Source: Kovacikia minuta CCNUW1 | GTDB lineage: Bacteria > Cyanobacteriota > Cyanobacteriia > Leptolyngbyales > Leptolyngbyaceae | Reading direction: 5' to 3' | Assembly (NCBI RefSeq): GCF_020091585.1 | Contig: NZ_CP083582.1 | Span: 4,970,536-5,034,535 of the forward strand | Length of the DNA: 64,000 nt | Shown: positions 10,358 through 19,309 of the stretch, one piece after another | Numbering within the stretch: position 1 is the first letter of the stretch | Layout of the letters: each line of letters starts with the position of its first letter | Program-made: the position numbers and the translations under genes | The notes under the pieces: generated by a model | The model's input: only the letters and a program-made list of their open reading frames with translations | Told to the model about the DNA's origin: nothing | Databases searched by the model: none

Positions 10358-11000
10358 ATGAGTTTATCGATCGCCGATTTACGCCGTAGTTATAGTCTGC
10401 AACAGTTAAACGAATCGGAAGTTAATCCTGATCCGATTCAGCAATTTCAGGTCTGGTTTGATCAGGCAGTTGCCGCCCAGTTACCCGAACCCAACGCCAT
10501 GACCCTTGCCACGGCAAGTAGGGATGGCATTCCTTCAGCAAGAATTGTGCTTCTGAAAGGGGTTGATCAACGGGGTTTCGTGTTCTATAGCAACTACGAA
10601 AGTGCCAAGGGCAAAGATCTTGCCGAAAATCCCCAGGCTGCGCTGGTGTTTCTGTGGACGGTGCTGGAACGGCAGGTCAGAATTGCGGGTACCGTTGAAA
10701 AAGTGTCCGATCAGGAAACCGCAGCCTACTTCCACAGCCGTCCTCTGGAAAGCCGTTTGGGTGCCTGGGCTTCTGAGCAAAGCAGTGTGATTCCCAGTCG
10801 GGAGGTGTTAGAGCAACGCTTTCAGCAGCTTCAACGGAAATATCAAAACCAGGAAATTCCCCGCCCGCCCCACTGGGGGGGGCTATCGGGTCATTCCCAA
10901 AGCCATTGAGTTCTGGCAAGGACGCCCCAGCCGACTGCACGATCGCCTACGCTATCGACTCAATCAGGGCAACTGGATGGTTGAACGGCTTGCACCTTGA
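10358..11000 (+). pseudogene. pdxH: Pyridoxamine 5'-phosphate oxidase, frame break in a G8 run
   Basis: FMN enzyme making pyridoxal 5'-phosphate from PNP/PMP. The frame from ATG 10358 shows the standard order: [53 protein letters not shown] and [14 protein letters not shown]. It then hits a run of eight G (10875-10882) and terminates early at 10909. With seven G the protein continues as [18 protein letters not shown], then [11 protein letters not shown] and NWMVERLAP to a stop at 11000, giving the normal length of about 213. All conserved residues are present on both sides, so a homopolymer miscount is at least as likely as a true null allele. Confidence 0.88.
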
Positions 11001-11117
11001 GGGAGGAGAGAGGAGGGAGGAGAGAGGAGGGATAAAGGATGAAGGATAAAGGATAAAAGCTAATCGCTATCGGCTAATCGCGATTAGCCCGTAGCAAAAA
11101 CACAGGAGCGTAAGCGG

Positions 11118-11855
11118 GTGCAAATTACAAGGCGCAATATTGGGTTAACGGTAGACGATAGTTTAATGCGGGTTTATGTTGCGGCTCCCAAACCTGCGGG
11201 GCAGTACCCTGGAGTTTTGTTCTACTCCGACATTTACCAGTTGGGCAGACCGATTACCCTCCTCGCCGATCGCCTGGCAGGATATGGATATATTGTCGCG
11301 GCTCCAGAAATTTTCCATCGCATTGAACCGATCGGTACTGTGATTGAACCGGATGATTTGGGACGGCTGCGCGGTAATGATGATGCCCGTCGCACCGCGA
11401 TCGCTGCCTATGACGCCGATGCCCGTGCAGTATTGGATTGGCTCAAAAACGAGAGCGGTGCTCATCAGGAGAAGATAGGCGCAATGGGGTTTTGTATTGG
11501 AGGGCACCTCGCATTTCGGGCAGCCCTTCAACAGGACGTAAAAGCAACGGTTTGCTGCTACCCAACGGGGGTGCACAACGGCAAGTTGGGGAAAGACACC
11601 GCCGATACTCTGCAACGTTTCAGCGAAATCAAGGGTGAACTGCTGCTTGTATTTGGCACCCTCGATCCCCATGTTCCAGAGGAAGGTCGAAAAACCGTTA
11701 CCCAAGCCCTCGAAACAGCAGGCACAAGCCACAAAATATTAGTCTATGAAGCCGACCACACCTTTATGCGAGACGACGGCTACCGCTACGATCCCGCCAT
11801 AACCGACGCCGCCTGGACAGAGATTGTGGCATTTCTGAAGCAGGCGTTTCAATGA
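11118..11855 (+). CDS. Dienelactone hydrolase family protein
   Basis: Alpha/beta hydrolase of 245 residues. GTG 11118 is preceded by AGGAG about 10 bases upstream. The catalytic Cys lies in GAMGFCIGGHLA, the Asp in LVFGTLDPHVPE and the His in YEADHTFMRDD, the Cys-Asp-His triad of the family. Such enzymes open lactones or act as carboxymethylenebutenolidase-like esterases; substrate here unknown. It follows pdxH on the same strand after a heptamer tract. Complete and well conserved. Confidence 0.9.
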   Translation: MQITRRNIGLTVDDSLMRVYVAAPKPAGQYPGVLFYSDIYQLGRPITLLADRLAGYGYIVAAPEIFHRIEPIGTVIEPDDLGRLRGNDDARRTAIAAYDADARAVLDWLKNESGAHQEKIGAMGFCIGGHLAFRAALQQDVKATVCCYPTGVHNGKLGKDTADTLQRFSEIKGELLLVFGTLDPHVPEEGRKTVTQALETAGTSHKILVYEADHTFMRDDGYRYDPAITDAAWTEIVAFLKQAFQ

Positions 11856-12022
11856 GGAAATAGGGTGTGGGGTGCGGGGTGTAGGGTGTAGGGAATGGGG
11901 ATAATGAGGCGATGAGGCAAGGGGGTGATGAGGTGATGAGGTAAGGGGGTGATGAGAATGCTTTTTATCCTTTATCCTTTCCCTACCACCTGACACCTGA
12001 TACCTGATACCTTCCCCCTGCC
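11856..12022. repeat. Mixed heptamer/GATGAGG tract between convergent genes
   Basis: TGTGGGG/TGTAGGG units (11863-11892), GATGAGG-type units (11903-11955) and CACCTGATACCTGATACC (11994-12012) fill the spacer. No gene. Confidence 0.7.
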
Positions 12023-14172
12023 TCACACCACCACAATGTAAGGTGAGTTGAGCGGGGGTGCTTTTCCCGCCCGAACCATTGCTTGATAAACCATCGCTGA
12101 GACTTCTTCCCGGGTTGCCTCCCGAATCGGGTTGATCTGGCGGACATCCGGGTAGTTCACGACTAAACCCTGCTGTGTTGCGATCGCAATTGCGCTGCGG
12201 GCATTTTGCGGAATTTTATCCAGGTCAGTATAGGTATTGAGGAGGGAAACATCAGCGGCAGGTAGCCCTAGACCGCTGACCAAAGACAACAGAATCTGGA
12301 GTCGCAAGACATTGACATCTGGTTTGAAGCTGCCGTCTGGAAAACCAGAGATAAACCCGCTCCGATAGGCCTGATCGATCGCCGCTTTTGCCCAATAAGT
12401 TGCCGGGACATCTGGAAAATTAATTCCATCTCGTTTGGCAGGGGGGTTAAAAGCCTTAGCAATGATGGCAGCATACTGCGCCCGATTGATGCTGGTATCA
12501 GGGCGGAAACTGCCATCCTCAAAACCCCGAATCAGGTTTTGATTAGCAAGTCCCAGAATGAAATTTGCTGCCCAGTGTCCCTGAATATCAATAAATGCGC
12601 CAGTCGTCGGAACATCTGCTGTGACAATGTAAGGAGAAGCGATCGCAGGTGCCCGATTGAGGGCAACCAGTGCCTGGTAGATGAGTGCCACAACCTCTGC
12701 CCGGGTAATATCCCGCATCGGTTGCAGTTGTCGAGCGTTGGGATAGTTGACCACAATCCGCCGCTGGGTTGCGGTTGCCACCTCACTTGTGGCATAGCTG
12801 GGAATTTGTGCCCGATCGCCATACACACCCAGACTATCCAGTACTCCTCCTGCCAGCCCCAACCCATTCACCAGGGCAACGATCGCCTGCACCCGGGTCA
12901 GGTTTTGGTTGGGACGAAAGGTTCCATCTGGAAATCCCGCCATGAAGCCCATCTGGATAACCTTCTGAATGGCAGCCGCCGCCCAGAAGTTGCCAGGAAC
13001 ATCGCTGAAATTTGTTGCTGGCTTCTTCAATGCCCCATCAAACGCTTTCGCAAGAATGGCGGCATACTGGGCGCGGGTCAACGGCGCTTCTGGTCTAAAG
13101 GTGTTGTCTTCAAAACCCCGAATCAGTTCCCGACTCACCAATCCCTGAATAAATCCCTCTGCCCAGTGCCCCACAGTGTCGGCAAATCCTGCTGGGGGGT
13201 GGGGGGGGTGGGCGTTGGGGGCGTGGGCGTGGGCGGGGTGGGCGTGGGCGGGGTGGGCGTGGGCGGGACGGGAAACGGAGGAGGAATCTCACTGGCGGCA
13301 AACTCAACCGCCCCTTTGACCCGGATTGGATCAAGCTGATTGCCAACCGAAAGGATTTTTAGGGAAGTGGCATTTTGCAGGTCAAATTCGGTATTGGCAC
13401 GAAAGATATTGCCGCCTGGGTCCTGACTTTTGCCAATGTCGGGCAGGGCATTTTCCGTCACAACGAGTCCAAATTCTGTGTTGCGCTCCACCAGGTTGCT
13501 GCGTAGCACCGGTCTACATTCCCGGTTAATCACAATCCCAGAGCGATTCTCAATCACCCGATTGTCAACCAGCAAAGGGGCGGCACTATCACTAATGGCA
13601 AACCCAAATCCAGTTTTCTGGCAAACATTTCGCCGCCACTCCCCTTTGGCGTTCCGCACAATCGTAAACCCATTCGAGGCATTTTGAATTGCCACATTAT
13701 CCGACACCATCGGACTGGCACTCCCCGTGGCAAAAACCCCTTCTCGCTTGTTGTTGACGAACGTGTTATTCGCGATCGTTGGGTTCGCCGATTCCACCCA
13801 AACCGCCGTTCCGCGGATTTCTTGATTCGTTACCGTTACGCCCCGCAGTTGGGCATTGGTTTCTAACTGAAAAGTGACATTCTGATTGGCAAACGTCTTA
13901 CTCAAGTATTTGCCGCTGCCCGTTACCAGAATTCCCTGTCCTTTGCTGGTTTCATTTCCCACCACCGCTACGCCTGACGGCACTGTCAGCGGAAACGTCT
14001 CTCCACTGGCAGCATTGTAGGTACCGGGTGCCAGTTGAATCGTCGTCCCCGATTTCGCCTGCCGGAGGGCCTGGGCGATCGTCTTAAAAGGAATAGCCTG
14101 TGTTCCACTACCTGCATCGTTACCCGTCGCAGGGTTGACATAAAGCGTTGTAGAAGTGCCGGATTGAACCAT
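12023..14172 (-). pseudogene. Surface protein: right-handed beta-helix (DUF1565-like) plus six SLH domains, frame break in the linker
   Basis: ATG 14172 starts MVQSGTSTTLYVNPATGNDA, then a DUF1565-like start (FKTIAQALRQAKSGTTIQL) and parallel beta-helix repeats (NPTIANNTFVNN, SGIVINRECRPVL) to about residue 300. A Pro/Thr linker made by GGTGGGCGTGGGCG repeats follows. The frame then breaks near 13192-13204 (G6 T G8); in the next frame AGFADTVGHWAEGFIQGL continues into six SLH units in two sets of three (GHWAEGF..., NFSDVPGNFW..., then GHWAANF..., NFPDVPATYW...). SLH units bind secondary wall polymer or peptidoglycan, so it is a cell-surface protein. No ordinary signal peptide is visible at the start. 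Break in a G homopolymer: real decay, phase switching or sequencing error. Confidence 0.82.
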
Positions 14173-14539
14173 GGTGGTAAGGGATGGGGGATAGGGATGG
14201 GGAGAGGATGAGGGAATGGGAGATGGGGATGGAGGAATTTATCCTTGATCCTTCAGCTTTTGACCTTTTCCCGCCACCTACCACCTGTCCCTTTTGCGTT
14301 CGCATTGCAAGTCCATTCTGCCCTTTATGCTTCAATTCATAACATTTAATTTCCTTAGATCTAAAATTCAAAATCAAACCTTCATTCCCCTCTAAGGGTA
14401 GTGCCCGAAAGGAAGGAGGGTGAGAGGGTGGGAGAGTGCGTTCTGCCCTCTGCCTTGATTCAAAATATTTTGCACTCCCATCCCTCCACCCACTTACAAT
14501 GAGCGAAGGAATCGGGGCTTATCCCTTAAAAATCACAGG
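14173..14539. other. Spacer, divergent, no gene
   Basis: 14173-14280 is a GGGGATGGGG-type purine tract. The rest is AT-rich and should hold promoters for the two flanking genes. GAAGGAGGGTGAGAGG repeats at 14412-14440. No ORF of interest or RNA gene seen. Confidence 0.5.
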
Positions 14540-14893
14540 ATGTCAATGCTGACCGTTGTTCTAGTGCTAAACGGGTTGATTGGGCTAGCTTGTCTATGGG
14601 TTGCCTGGTGGCTCTGGCGACTCAAAAATCAACTTTCCCGAGCAGCAGACAACTTGATTGCAGCAGAAAAGGCGGTCTATCGAGTGCTTTATCGTGCACC
14701 AGAGCATATTACCAGGGGGCAAACGGGTACCCATCGGCTGCGTCGCAATCTGGCGCAGCTAGAACCGCAGTTGCAGCAGATTCAGCAATTGATGACGCTG
14801 CTCAATGTGGCTCAAGCTATCCTATTGCGTCGGTCTATTTTTTCTCAAAACTCTGGATCGCGACGACGATCGGCGGCAAGATGGTTTAGATGA
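14540..14893 (+). CDS. Conserved cyanobacterial membrane protein (117 aa), one TM helix
   Basis: ATG 14540 gives MSMLTVVLVLNGLIGLACLW and a continuing hydrophobic helix, then a basic, helical region (RAADNLIAAEKAVYRVLYRA, RRNLAQLEPQLQQIQQLMTL) likely to form a coiled coil in the cytoplasm. Arg-rich C-terminus. It precedes two similarly built proteins (15203 and 15567) on the same strand and may work with them at the membrane, but no function is known to me. Start chosen as first ATG; a second ATG two codons later is equally possible. Confidence 0.7.
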   Translation: MSMLTVVLVLNGLIGLACLWVAWWLWRLKNQLSRAADNLIAAEKAVYRVLYRAPEHITRGQTGTHRLRRNLAQLEPQLQQIQQLMTLLNVAQAILLRRSIFSQNSGSRRRSAARWFR

Positions 14894-15202
14894 TTCTGGC
14901 TAAGAAAGAAGGCAGAAGGCAGAGGGCAGAAGGAGGAGTAGGAAAGGAAAAAAGATGAAAGATAGATAAAAAAACTTCCTATCCTTCACCCTCTCCCTTC
15001 CTGCCCCATCTCCCTTAGTTCTTCACCCCATACCCTACACCCCATATCCCACACCCTCCCTCTTTCCCCTAACCCCTAACCCCTAATCCCTGACACCTGA
15101 CTCCCGATTTGAAATTCCCTGACTTTTGAGGCGTGAAGTCAAGGGGAATGCGGCAGAATGGTGAGGTAGAGTTTAGATAGTCCCACATTCACTAATCCTG
15201 CA
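14894..15202. repeat. Repeat-filled spacer
   Basis: GAAGGCAGA units (14908-14932), CCCTACACCCCATATCCCACACC (as heptamers, 15026-15056) and CCCCTAACCCCTAACCCC (15066-15085) fill most of it. Only the last 70 bases look like ordinary promoter sequence. No gene. Confidence 0.65.
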
Positions 15203-15556
15203 ATGTCAAATAGCCGTTCTGGAGCGTTTTTTGGGGGAATGTTGCTGGGTGCTGCTGTCGGCACGGTGGCTGGCATTTTAATGGCACCCCGTCCCGGTCG
15301 AGAAACCCGTCAGTTTTTGAAAAAATCTGCTGATGCTTTGCCGGAGTTAGCAGAGGATCTCTCAACCAGCGTTCAACTCCAAGCCGATCGCCTGTCGGAC
15401 ACGGCATTACGGAATTGGGATAGCACCCTGGTTCGCCTGCGGGAGGCGATCGCGGCGGGGATGGAAGCGACCCAACGGGCACGCCAGGAAGAAGACGCAG
15501 CAGAGATTGAAATGCCCCCCCAACCTGACCAGCCTGCCCACGATAATTTGCTCTAA
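15203..15556 (+). CDS. YtxH domain-containing protein (117 aa)
   Basis: ATG 15203. N-terminus MSNSRSGAFFGGMLLGAAVG followed by TVAGILMAPRPGRETRQFLK is the YtxH signature: a glycine-rich membrane helix ending in LMAPRPGRETR. A helical tail with an acidic end follows (RARQEEDAAEIEMPPQPDQ). YtxH proteins are stress-associated membrane proteins of unknown mechanism. The next gene begins 10 bp after its stop, so the two are almost certainly cotranscribed. Confidence 0.85.
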   Translation: MSNSRSGAFFGGMLLGAAVGTVAGILMAPRPGRETRQFLKKSADALPELAEDLSTSVQLQADRLSDTALRNWDSTLVRLREAIAAGMEATQRARQEEDAAEIEMPPQPDQPAHDNLL

Positions 15557-15566
15557 ACAACTGCCT

Positions 15567-16139
15567 GTGACCGATCCCCTTTTCTGGCTAGTCCTGTCTC
15601 TTCTATTTGTTACCGCCAGTCTGACGATTGTGCTGGCGGTGGCAATTCCTACATTGAGGGAACTGGCACGGGCTGCCCGCAGTGCCGAAAAGCTGTTTGA
15701 CACTCTGCGGCGAGAATTTCCCCCCACTTTAGAAGCAATTCGGCTCACTGGATTAGAGATTAGCGACCTGACCGATGATGTGAGTGAAGGGGTTCAAAGT
15801 GCTGGCAATGTTGTCAAGCAGGTTGACCAGAGTTTGAGTAATGTTCGCAACCAGGCACAGAAGGTTCAGTCTGGGACTCGCAGCGTCGTTGTGGGGGTTA
15901 AGGCTGCCTGGAAAGCATTCATGCGATCGCAAAAACCTCCCAGCAACCGTCGGCCACCGGATCGGCTCCCTCCTGCCCGACCCGATTTGGAATTGGGTAC
16001 CGGATTGCCCACTTCCGTAGAACAACGCCTGGGCGATCGCCAACCTTTGCCAGAAGAGATGCCTCCCCCCCAAAATTCATTCATTTCTACCCAGGATGGT
16101 TTGGAGCATGTGACGGATAACGCCGCTCACGAACGATAG
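15567..16139 (+). CDS. DUF948-like membrane protein (190 aa)
   Basis: GTG 15567 (VTDPLFWLVLSLLFVTASLT) is preferred over the upstream ATG at 15507, because it falls just after the YtxH stop and starts directly with the membrane helix. After the helix comes a long amphipathic region (ARAARSAEKLFDTLRREFPP, DDVSEGVQSAGNVVKQVDQS) resembling DUF948 proteins, then a disordered Pro-rich tail. It is coupled to the YtxH gene and followed closely by the GTPase gene, suggesting a membrane-associated set. Function unknown. Confidence 0.78.
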   Translation: MTDPLFWLVLSLLFVTASLTIVLAVAIPTLRELARAARSAEKLFDTLRREFPPTLEAIRLTGLEISDLTDDVSEGVQSAGNVVKQVDQSLSNVRNQAQKVQSGTRSVVVGVKAAWKAFMRSQKPPSNRRPPDRLPPARPDLELGTGLPTSVEQRLGDRQPLPEEMPPPQNSFISTQDGLEHVTDNAAHER

Positions 16140-16190
16140 GATTGAGTCAGGGCACCTGACACCTGACACCTGACACCTGACACCTGCTCT

Positions 16191-17669
16191 ATGTCCGAAC
16201 TGGCTCCAAATCTAGGAACTCCTGACGACGCGAGTGAACTCACCCAGGAATGGGATGAGGCGATTTTTGGTTTTGATGACATTCAGGCAGAACTCAATTA
16301 CAAGCAGGCTCAAAGTGCGCTGCGCGATCTGGTCGAGAATTTAGATTTAACTCCCCAGGAACGGCGGGGATTGGAATCGGAGATTGGCAGTCTGGAATCA
16401 ATGCTGGACAAGCTCGATCGCCAGGTGGTTCATATTGCGGTTTTTGGCATGGTTGGCAGGGGAAAATCCTCTCTGCTCAACGCTTTGCTGGGTGATCAAG
16501 TGTTTGAAACAGGCCCGATTCATGGAGTTACTCGCACCGACCAGCGTGCCAGTTGGGAAATTACCCGCGAAGCTGTAGAGGGCAGCGATCGCTCCCTGTT
16601 TCGGGTCAAATTACCCAGTGCAGGCAACTCCCATGTCGAACTGATTGATACTCCTGGAATTGACGAAGTAGACGGCGAAGCGCGGGAAGCGTTGGCAAGG
16701 CAGATTGCCAAACAGGCAGACCTGATCCTATTCCTGGTTGCAGGCGACATGACCAAGGTGGAATACCAGGCGTTGTCGGAATTGCGGGAAGCGAGCAAGC
16801 CGATCCTGCTGGTGTTTAACAAGATTGACCAGTTTCCAGACGCCGATCGGCTCGCCATCTATCACAAAATCCGTGATGAACGGGTGCGGGAATTGCTCTC
16901 GCCCGATGAAATTGTGATGGCAGCCGCTTCCCCTCTGGTTGCCAGGGCAGTTCGGCGTCCCGATGGCACCAGGGCAGCCCAGTTAAGCACCGGGAAACCC
17001 CAAATTGAGGAATTGAAGCTAAAAATTCTGGAAATTTTGCATCGGGAAGGAAAATCCCTGGTTGCCCTCAATTCCATGCTCTATGCCGATGATGTGAATG
17101 AGCAATTAGTCCAGCGCAAGATGGACATCCGTGAGCAGAGCGCCAATCGGATCATCTGGAACGGGGTGATGACCAAGGCAGTGGCGATCGCCCTCAATCC
17201 GATTACGGTCGTCGATATCGTGAGCAGTGCCGTTATCGATGTAGCGATGATCCTGACCCTTTCCCGACTCTATGGAATTCCCATGACGCGTCAGGGAGCG
17301 GTGGGTTTATTGCAAAAAATTGGCATTGCGATGGGCGGAATTACCGCCAGCGAACTGCTGGCAAACCTGGGGTTGAGTTCCCTTAAGGGGTTATTAGGGT
17401 TGTCGGCTCCGGCAACTGGCGGTGCTTCCCTGGCTGCCTATGCCTCGGTTGCTCTGACCCAGGCAGGGGTTGCTGGCGTTTCTTCCTACGGGATTGGGCA
17501 GGTGACAAAAGCCTACCTCGCGAACGATGCCTCCTGGGGACCTGACGGACCCAAAGCTGTCGTGACCCGTATCCTTGCATCCCTGGATGAAACCTCCATT
17601 CTGAACCGAATCAAAGACGAACTCCGCGCCAAAATCGATCTGAGTCGCCGCAGATCGAAAACTGGTTAA
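16191..17669 (+). CDS. Membrane-associated GTPase, Era/dynamin-like with C-terminal DUF697
   Basis: 492 residues. G1 FGMVGRGKSSLLNALLG near residue 87, G3 IDTPGIDE near 157, G4 VFNKIDQF near 205, and a Thr-containing switch (HGVTRTDQ). The C-terminal third has hydrophobic segments (VVDIVSSAVIDVAMILTLSR, KIGIAMGGITASELLANLGL) matching DUF697, which inserts in membrane. Cyanobacteria carry several of these; roles in membrane dynamics are suspected. ATG 16191 follows a CACCTGA repeat run. Neighbouring YtxH and DUF948-like genes support a membrane job by inference. Confidence 0.88.
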   Translation: MSELAPNLGTPDDASELTQEWDEAIFGFDDIQAELNYKQAQSALRDLVENLDLTPQERRGLESEIGSLESMLDKLDRQVVHIAVFGMVGRGKSSLLNALLGDQVFETGPIHGVTRTDQRASWEITREAVEGSDRSLFRVKLPSAGNSHVELIDTPGIDEVDGEAREALARQIAKQADLILFLVAGDMTKVEYQALSELREASKPILLVFNKIDQFPDADRLAIYHKIRDERVRELLSPDEIVMAAASPLVARAVRRPDGTRAAQLSTGKPQIEELKLKILEILHREGKSLVALNSMLYADDVNEQLVQRKMDIREQSANRIIWNGVMTKAVAIALNPITVVDIVSSAVIDVAMILTLSRLYGIPMTRQGAVGLLQKIGIAMGGITASELLANLGLSSLKGLLGLSAPATGGASLAAYASVALTQAGVAGVSSYGIGQVTKAYLANDASWGPDGPKAVVTRILASLDETSILNRIKDELRAKIDLSRRRSKTG

Positions 17670-17683
17670 TAGAGGTTATGCCA

Positions 17684-17775
17684 GAATGACACTAACTCAA
17701 GAAATTTTAGATCCCCGGATTCTTCGAGAATCCGAGGATCTGAGCGCTTAATTTTTGCTTATTTCAGTGCCATTC
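17684..17775. mobile_element. MITE copy 1 (92 bp) with 10-bp target duplication
   Basis: Ends GAATGACACTAA and, inverted, GAATGGCACTGAA; the centre (17709-17741) is a hairpin of AGATCCCCGGATTCTT and its near complement. The perfect direct repeat GGTTATGCCA occurs at 17674-17683 and 17776-17785. A second copy is at 45664-45754. No ORF; it must be moved by a transposase in trans. Confidence 0.85.
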
Positions 17776-17821
17776 GGTTATGCCATGCTATTGAATTGAA
17801 TAGGGTTTTCCAGCTTTTAAC

Positions 17822-18457
17822 ATGGTTCAAACCATTTCCATTTCTGAAAAGATAACCTTAAAGTATCTCCGCGATCGCTTCAACTTACAGCGAATTGAAG
17901 ACGAATCGTTTTTTTCAGAATGGAGCATTTCGCTACCAGAATTGAATCAGGCAGATCGGGCTTTTTTAGAACGGGTGCGATCGCGGTTTTTCTATCAACT
18001 TGATGAGGGAGCGCTGTTGGAAGGGGGCGTAAAAATGATGATTATGGCTCCCTTGTTGGATATAGCTGGTTTTTATGATCCTCCCTTTAAGACCCGATTT
18101 GAGCCAGCAGTCAGTTTAGAAATTGAAACGGAAGCAGAAATATTACAGGGACGAATCGATGCGTTGGTTGTACAAAACCAATTCTGGGTTTGGGTGCTGG
18201 AAGCAAAACGCACAACTTTTTCCCTGGGGTTAGGCATTCCTCAAGCCCTGGCATACATGTTAAACAATCCAACTTTACAACAGCCAACCTTTGGAATCTT
18301 AACCGGGGGCGAAGACTTCATCTTCATCAAGCTAGTGCAGCAACCGCAACCCATGTACGCTCTGTCTTACAAGTTCAGCATTTTAAATGCTGGAGATTTG
18401 GACAAAGTACTTCAAATCATGCGCCGCATTGGGGAATCAATTACAACAGAAACTTAA
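17822..18457 (+). CDS. PD-(D/E)XK nuclease-like protein, often annotated as restriction endonuclease subunit R (211 aa)
   Basis: ATG 17822. The core GRIDALVVQNQFWVWVLEAK matches the D...E-x-K metal site of the PD-(D/E)XK fold (Asp of RID, Glu and Lys of LEAK). There is no helicase domain; this short form is common and multicopy in cyanobacteria, with no proven cleavage activity. It ends by overlapping the stop region of the convergent NYN gene by 4 bp and starts 46 bp after a MITE target duplication. Standalone, no methylase or specificity subunit adjacent. Confidence 0.75.
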   Translation: MVQTISISEKITLKYLRDRFNLQRIEDESFFSEWSISLPELNQADRAFLERVRSRFFYQLDEGALLEGGVKMMIMAPLLDIAGFYDPPFKTRFEPAVSLEIETEAEILQGRIDALVVQNQFWVWVLEAKRTTFSLGLGIPQALAYMLNNPTLQQPTFGILTGGEDFIFIKLVQQPQPMYALSYKFSILNAGDLDKVLQIMRRIGESITTET

Positions 18458-19266
18458 GCTTTTAACCTTATTGTGATTGTTTTTGGTGTTTTTTTAATCT
18501 CAAACACCCCAGTAGCTTGAACCAGGCTGCTTAGCTTTTTGTACCCATAATTTCTTGGATCAAAGGATGGAGATAATTTGGTTATTTGTGTTCCAAACGG
18601 ACCTAAGTGCAACCACTCATCTTCTTCTGCTATATCCTCATAAGCCTTTTTGAGAAGTTTGATGAGCTTGGTATCAATTTTAATTTTTTGCTCTTCATCG
18701 GCTTGCCTCTCAATAGCAGAAGTATTTATAGAAGTGATTTTATCTCGTGCATTAGCTGTGTTGCCAATTTTCTCAAAATCTCCTTTCAACTTATAGACAC
18801 TTGTTCCATCCTCCAATCGTCCCAAAATATCAATATAAACAAATTTATCGCATGCACTAATGAATCCTTGAGGGGTTTTCCTTTCACCAAAACCATAAAC
18901 GAGTAATCCAAATTCTCTAATTCGAGTTGCTAATCTTGTGAAATCACTATCACTTGAAACAATGCAGAAACCATCAAAATTTTGGCTATAAAGTAGATCC
19001 ATTGCATCAATAATCAAAGCGCTATCAGTTGCATTTTTTCCACTTGTATAACTGAATTGTTGAATCGGCTGTATTGCAAAGTCAATTAATTTTGATTTCC
19101 ACTTTAATAATTGTGGATTAGTCCAATCACCATAAATTCGTTTGACATGTGCGGTTCCATATTTAGCGACTTCATTTAGAAAAGGCTCCAACAAATCAGC
19201 ACTAATATTTTCTGCATCAATCAATACAGCAAGTCTGTTTAATCTAGATTGAGTTTCATCTCTCAT
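18454..19266 (-). CDS. NYN domain (LabA/DUF88) RNase-like protein with C-terminal OST-HTH/LOTUS domain
   Basis: 270 residues from ATG 19266. NYN (PIN-like) acidic positions are visible: AVLIDAENIS near 13-20, TDSALIIDAMD near 80 and CIVSSDSDFTRLA near 102. The C-terminal part (EEDEWLHLGPFGTQITKL, YGYKKLSSLVQATGVFEIKK) fits the OST-HTH/LOTUS RNA-binding domain. Such proteins are presumed RNases; bacterial roles are poorly known. The gene is clearly more AT-rich than its neighbours, with AT-ending codons, suggesting later acquisition. Convergent and overlapping with the nuclease-like gene. Confidence 0.88.
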   Translation of the reverse strand: MRDETQSRLNRLAVLIDAENISADLLEPFLNEVAKYGTAHVKRIYGDWTNPQLLKWKSKLIDFAIQPIQQFSYTSGKNATDSALIIDAMDLLYSQNFDGFCIVSSDSDFTRLATRIREFGLLVYGFGERKTPQGFISACDKFVYIDILGRLEDGTSVYKLKGDFEKIGNTANARDKITSINTSAIERQADEEQKIKIDTKLIKLLKKAYEDIAEEDEWLHLGPFGTQITKLSPSFDPRNYGYKKLSSLVQATGVFEIKKTPKTITIRLKA

Positions 19267-19309
19267 AACTGCAATTAAGAATTAAAAGTTGAGAATTAAA
19301 AATTCATAC

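Noticed and set aside
12539..13339. Plus-strand frame opposite the SLH protein
   Set aside because: Antisense of SLH repeats and of the GTGGGCG linker; low-complexity GVGGVGVGG tail is the reverse of the Pro/Thr linker.
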